In this document: positions 5,104 to 5,545 of the stretch, piece after piece
How positions within the stretch are numbered: position 1 is the stretch's first letter
How the letters are laid out: each line of letters starts with the position of its first letter
Assembly: GCA_938083405.1 (NCBI GenBank)
Contig: CALKCV010000253.1
Coordinates: forward strand, 1-5,545
Direction: 5' to 3'
DNA: 5,545 nt
Source of the DNA: an uncultured Microcoleaceae cyanobacterium
Lineage (GTDB): Bacteria; Cyanobacteriota; Cyanobacteriia; Cyanobacteriales; Microcoleaceae
The notes under the pieces: generated by a model
What the model saw: only the letters and a program-made list of their open reading frames with translations
Told to the model about the DNA's origin: nothing
The model's database searches: none
Translations under genes and position numbers: made by a program

Positions 5104-5138
5104 TAATTATTAATTATTAATTATTAATTATTAATTAT
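5104..5138 (-). repeat. Heptamer tandem array 3, (TAATTAT) x 5
   Basis: Five perfect TAATTAT units directly abut the pheS stop codon (TAA at 5141-5139 on the minus strand). The unit is the reverse complement, phase-shifted, of the TAATTAA unit in array 2, so the two arrays lie in opposite orientation on either side of repeat copy 2. It forms the first bases of the pheS 3' untranslated region. Confidence 0.93.
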
Positions 5139-5545
5139 TTAAAACTGTTGCAAAAACCTTAAATCGCTTGCATACACCCTGCGAATATCGTCGATTTGGT
5201 GCAAGACCATCGCGAACCTTTCGACGCCAAAACCGGCGGCAAAACCGGTATATTTTTCTGGGTCGTAACCCACTGCCTTCATCACGTTAGGATCTACCAT
5301 GCCGCAGCCCAAAACTTCGAGCCATTTTCCTTTCCACTCTAAGTCAACTTCCGCTGATGGTTCGGTGAAAGGGAAGTAACTGGCGCGGAAGCGGATGGGT
5401 AGGTCTCCAAACATTTGTCGCAAGAATTCTTTAATAGTTCCCTTCAGGTCGCTCAAGCGCAACCCTTCATCGATCGCCAGGAGTTCTATTTGATGGAAAA
5501 CTGCGGCATGGGTGGCATCTACTGTATCGCGACGATAGACTCGAC
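5139..5545 (-). CDS. pheS: Phenylalanyl-tRNA synthetase alpha subunit, C-terminal part
   Basis: PheS is the catalytic subunit of the (alpha-beta)2 class II synthetase that charges tRNA-Phe with phenylalanine. The last 134 residues are present and the N-terminal part lies beyond the window. The fragment opens with RVYRRDTVDATHAAVFHQIE, the motif 2 region and the DATH segment typical of PheS. It continues with LSDLKGTIKEFLRQMFG (30-46), FRASYFPFTEPSAEVDLEW (52-70), LEVLGCGMVDPNV (75-87) and motif 3, GFAAGFGVERFAMVLHQIDDIR (100-121), with its invariant GVER arginine. It ends in the complete family C-terminus YASDLRFLQQF. The frame is open to the window edge, so no start is called here; a TTG at 5462-5460 is an internal leucine. 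No terminator is visible downstream; heptamer array 3 begins right after the stop. The partner gene pheT is not in view, and pheS and pheT are often apart in cyanobacteria. Confidence 0.98.
   Translation of the reverse strand, partial: RVYRRDTVDATHAAVFHQIELLAIDEGLRLSDLKGTIKEFLRQMFGDLPIRFRASYFPFTEPSAEVDLEWKGKWLEVLGCGMVDPNVMKAVGYDPEKYTGFAAGFGVERFAMVLHQIDDIRRVYASDLRFLQQF

Noticed and set aside
4976..5104. 42-codon minus-strand ORF between pheS and the SH3b gene (starts MAFRSRQKPRNPVV)
   Set aside because: No ribosome-binding site (only the AT-rich array precedes it), the C-terminal third is made of the repeat core, and the peptide is not recognisable. Kept as probable chance.
2106..5138. CRISPR-like array
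   Set aside because: The repeats are contiguous 7-base units without spacers, and the 45-bp cores are only two copies about 820 bp apart.
5460..5462. TTG start giving a 107-aa stand-alone protein
   Set aside because: The frame continues upstream through unmistakable PheS sequence (RVYRRDTVDATH), so this TTG is an internal leucine of pheS.

Overview
The window looks cyanobacterial. The evidence is five copies of the HIP1 octamer GCGATCGC (1528-1535, 2775-2782, 3193-3200, 4750-4757, 4783-4790), a GroEL whose C-terminus ends in GGDFDY instead of a long GGM tail, a thioredoxin-like [2Fe-2S] ferredoxin of the type common in cyanobacteria, a PheS C-terminus of cyanobacterial character, and short heptanucleotide tandem repeats in intergenic DNA. 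A filamentous cyanobacterium would fit, but nothing here settles genus or order.

Layout. On the minus strand at the left edge is a NarL/LuxR-type response regulator (1-627, C-terminus cut off by the window). A 248-bp gap separates it from a minus-strand [2Fe-2S] ferredoxin-domain gene (876-1412). A divergent regulatory region (1413-1762) follows. It holds a light/heat-type 'K-box'-like element, a probable sigma-70 promoter, a perfect CIRCE operator and a long groES leader. The plus-strand groES (1763-2074) and groEL (2352-3983) form a classical chaperonin operon, but they are separated by an unusually long 277-bp spacer carrying a CAATTAA heptamer array. The operon ends at a strong rho-independent terminator (4028-4066).

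The right third is on the minus strand: the C-terminal 134 residues of pheS (5139-5545, N-terminus beyond the window), then a secreted protein of two SH3b-like repeats (4188-4841) that converges on groEL. Two copies of a 45-bp double-hairpin repeat bracket the SH3b gene, and two more heptamer arrays lie upstream of it and directly at the pheS stop codon.

How the parts relate. GroES and GroEL form the folding machine. CIRCE predicts HrcA repression, and the K-box-like element hints at a second, HrcA-independent heat/light input. The response regulator and ferredoxin point to signalling and redox functions nearby, but no shared regulation is demonstrated. The most unusual structural signal is in the repeats around the SH3b gene: the two cores are in the same orientation while their immediate flanks are in opposite orientation, as if one core had flipped inside its flanks. 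I saw no transposase, CRISPR array, tRNA or rRNA. No wholly new multi-gene system is evident.
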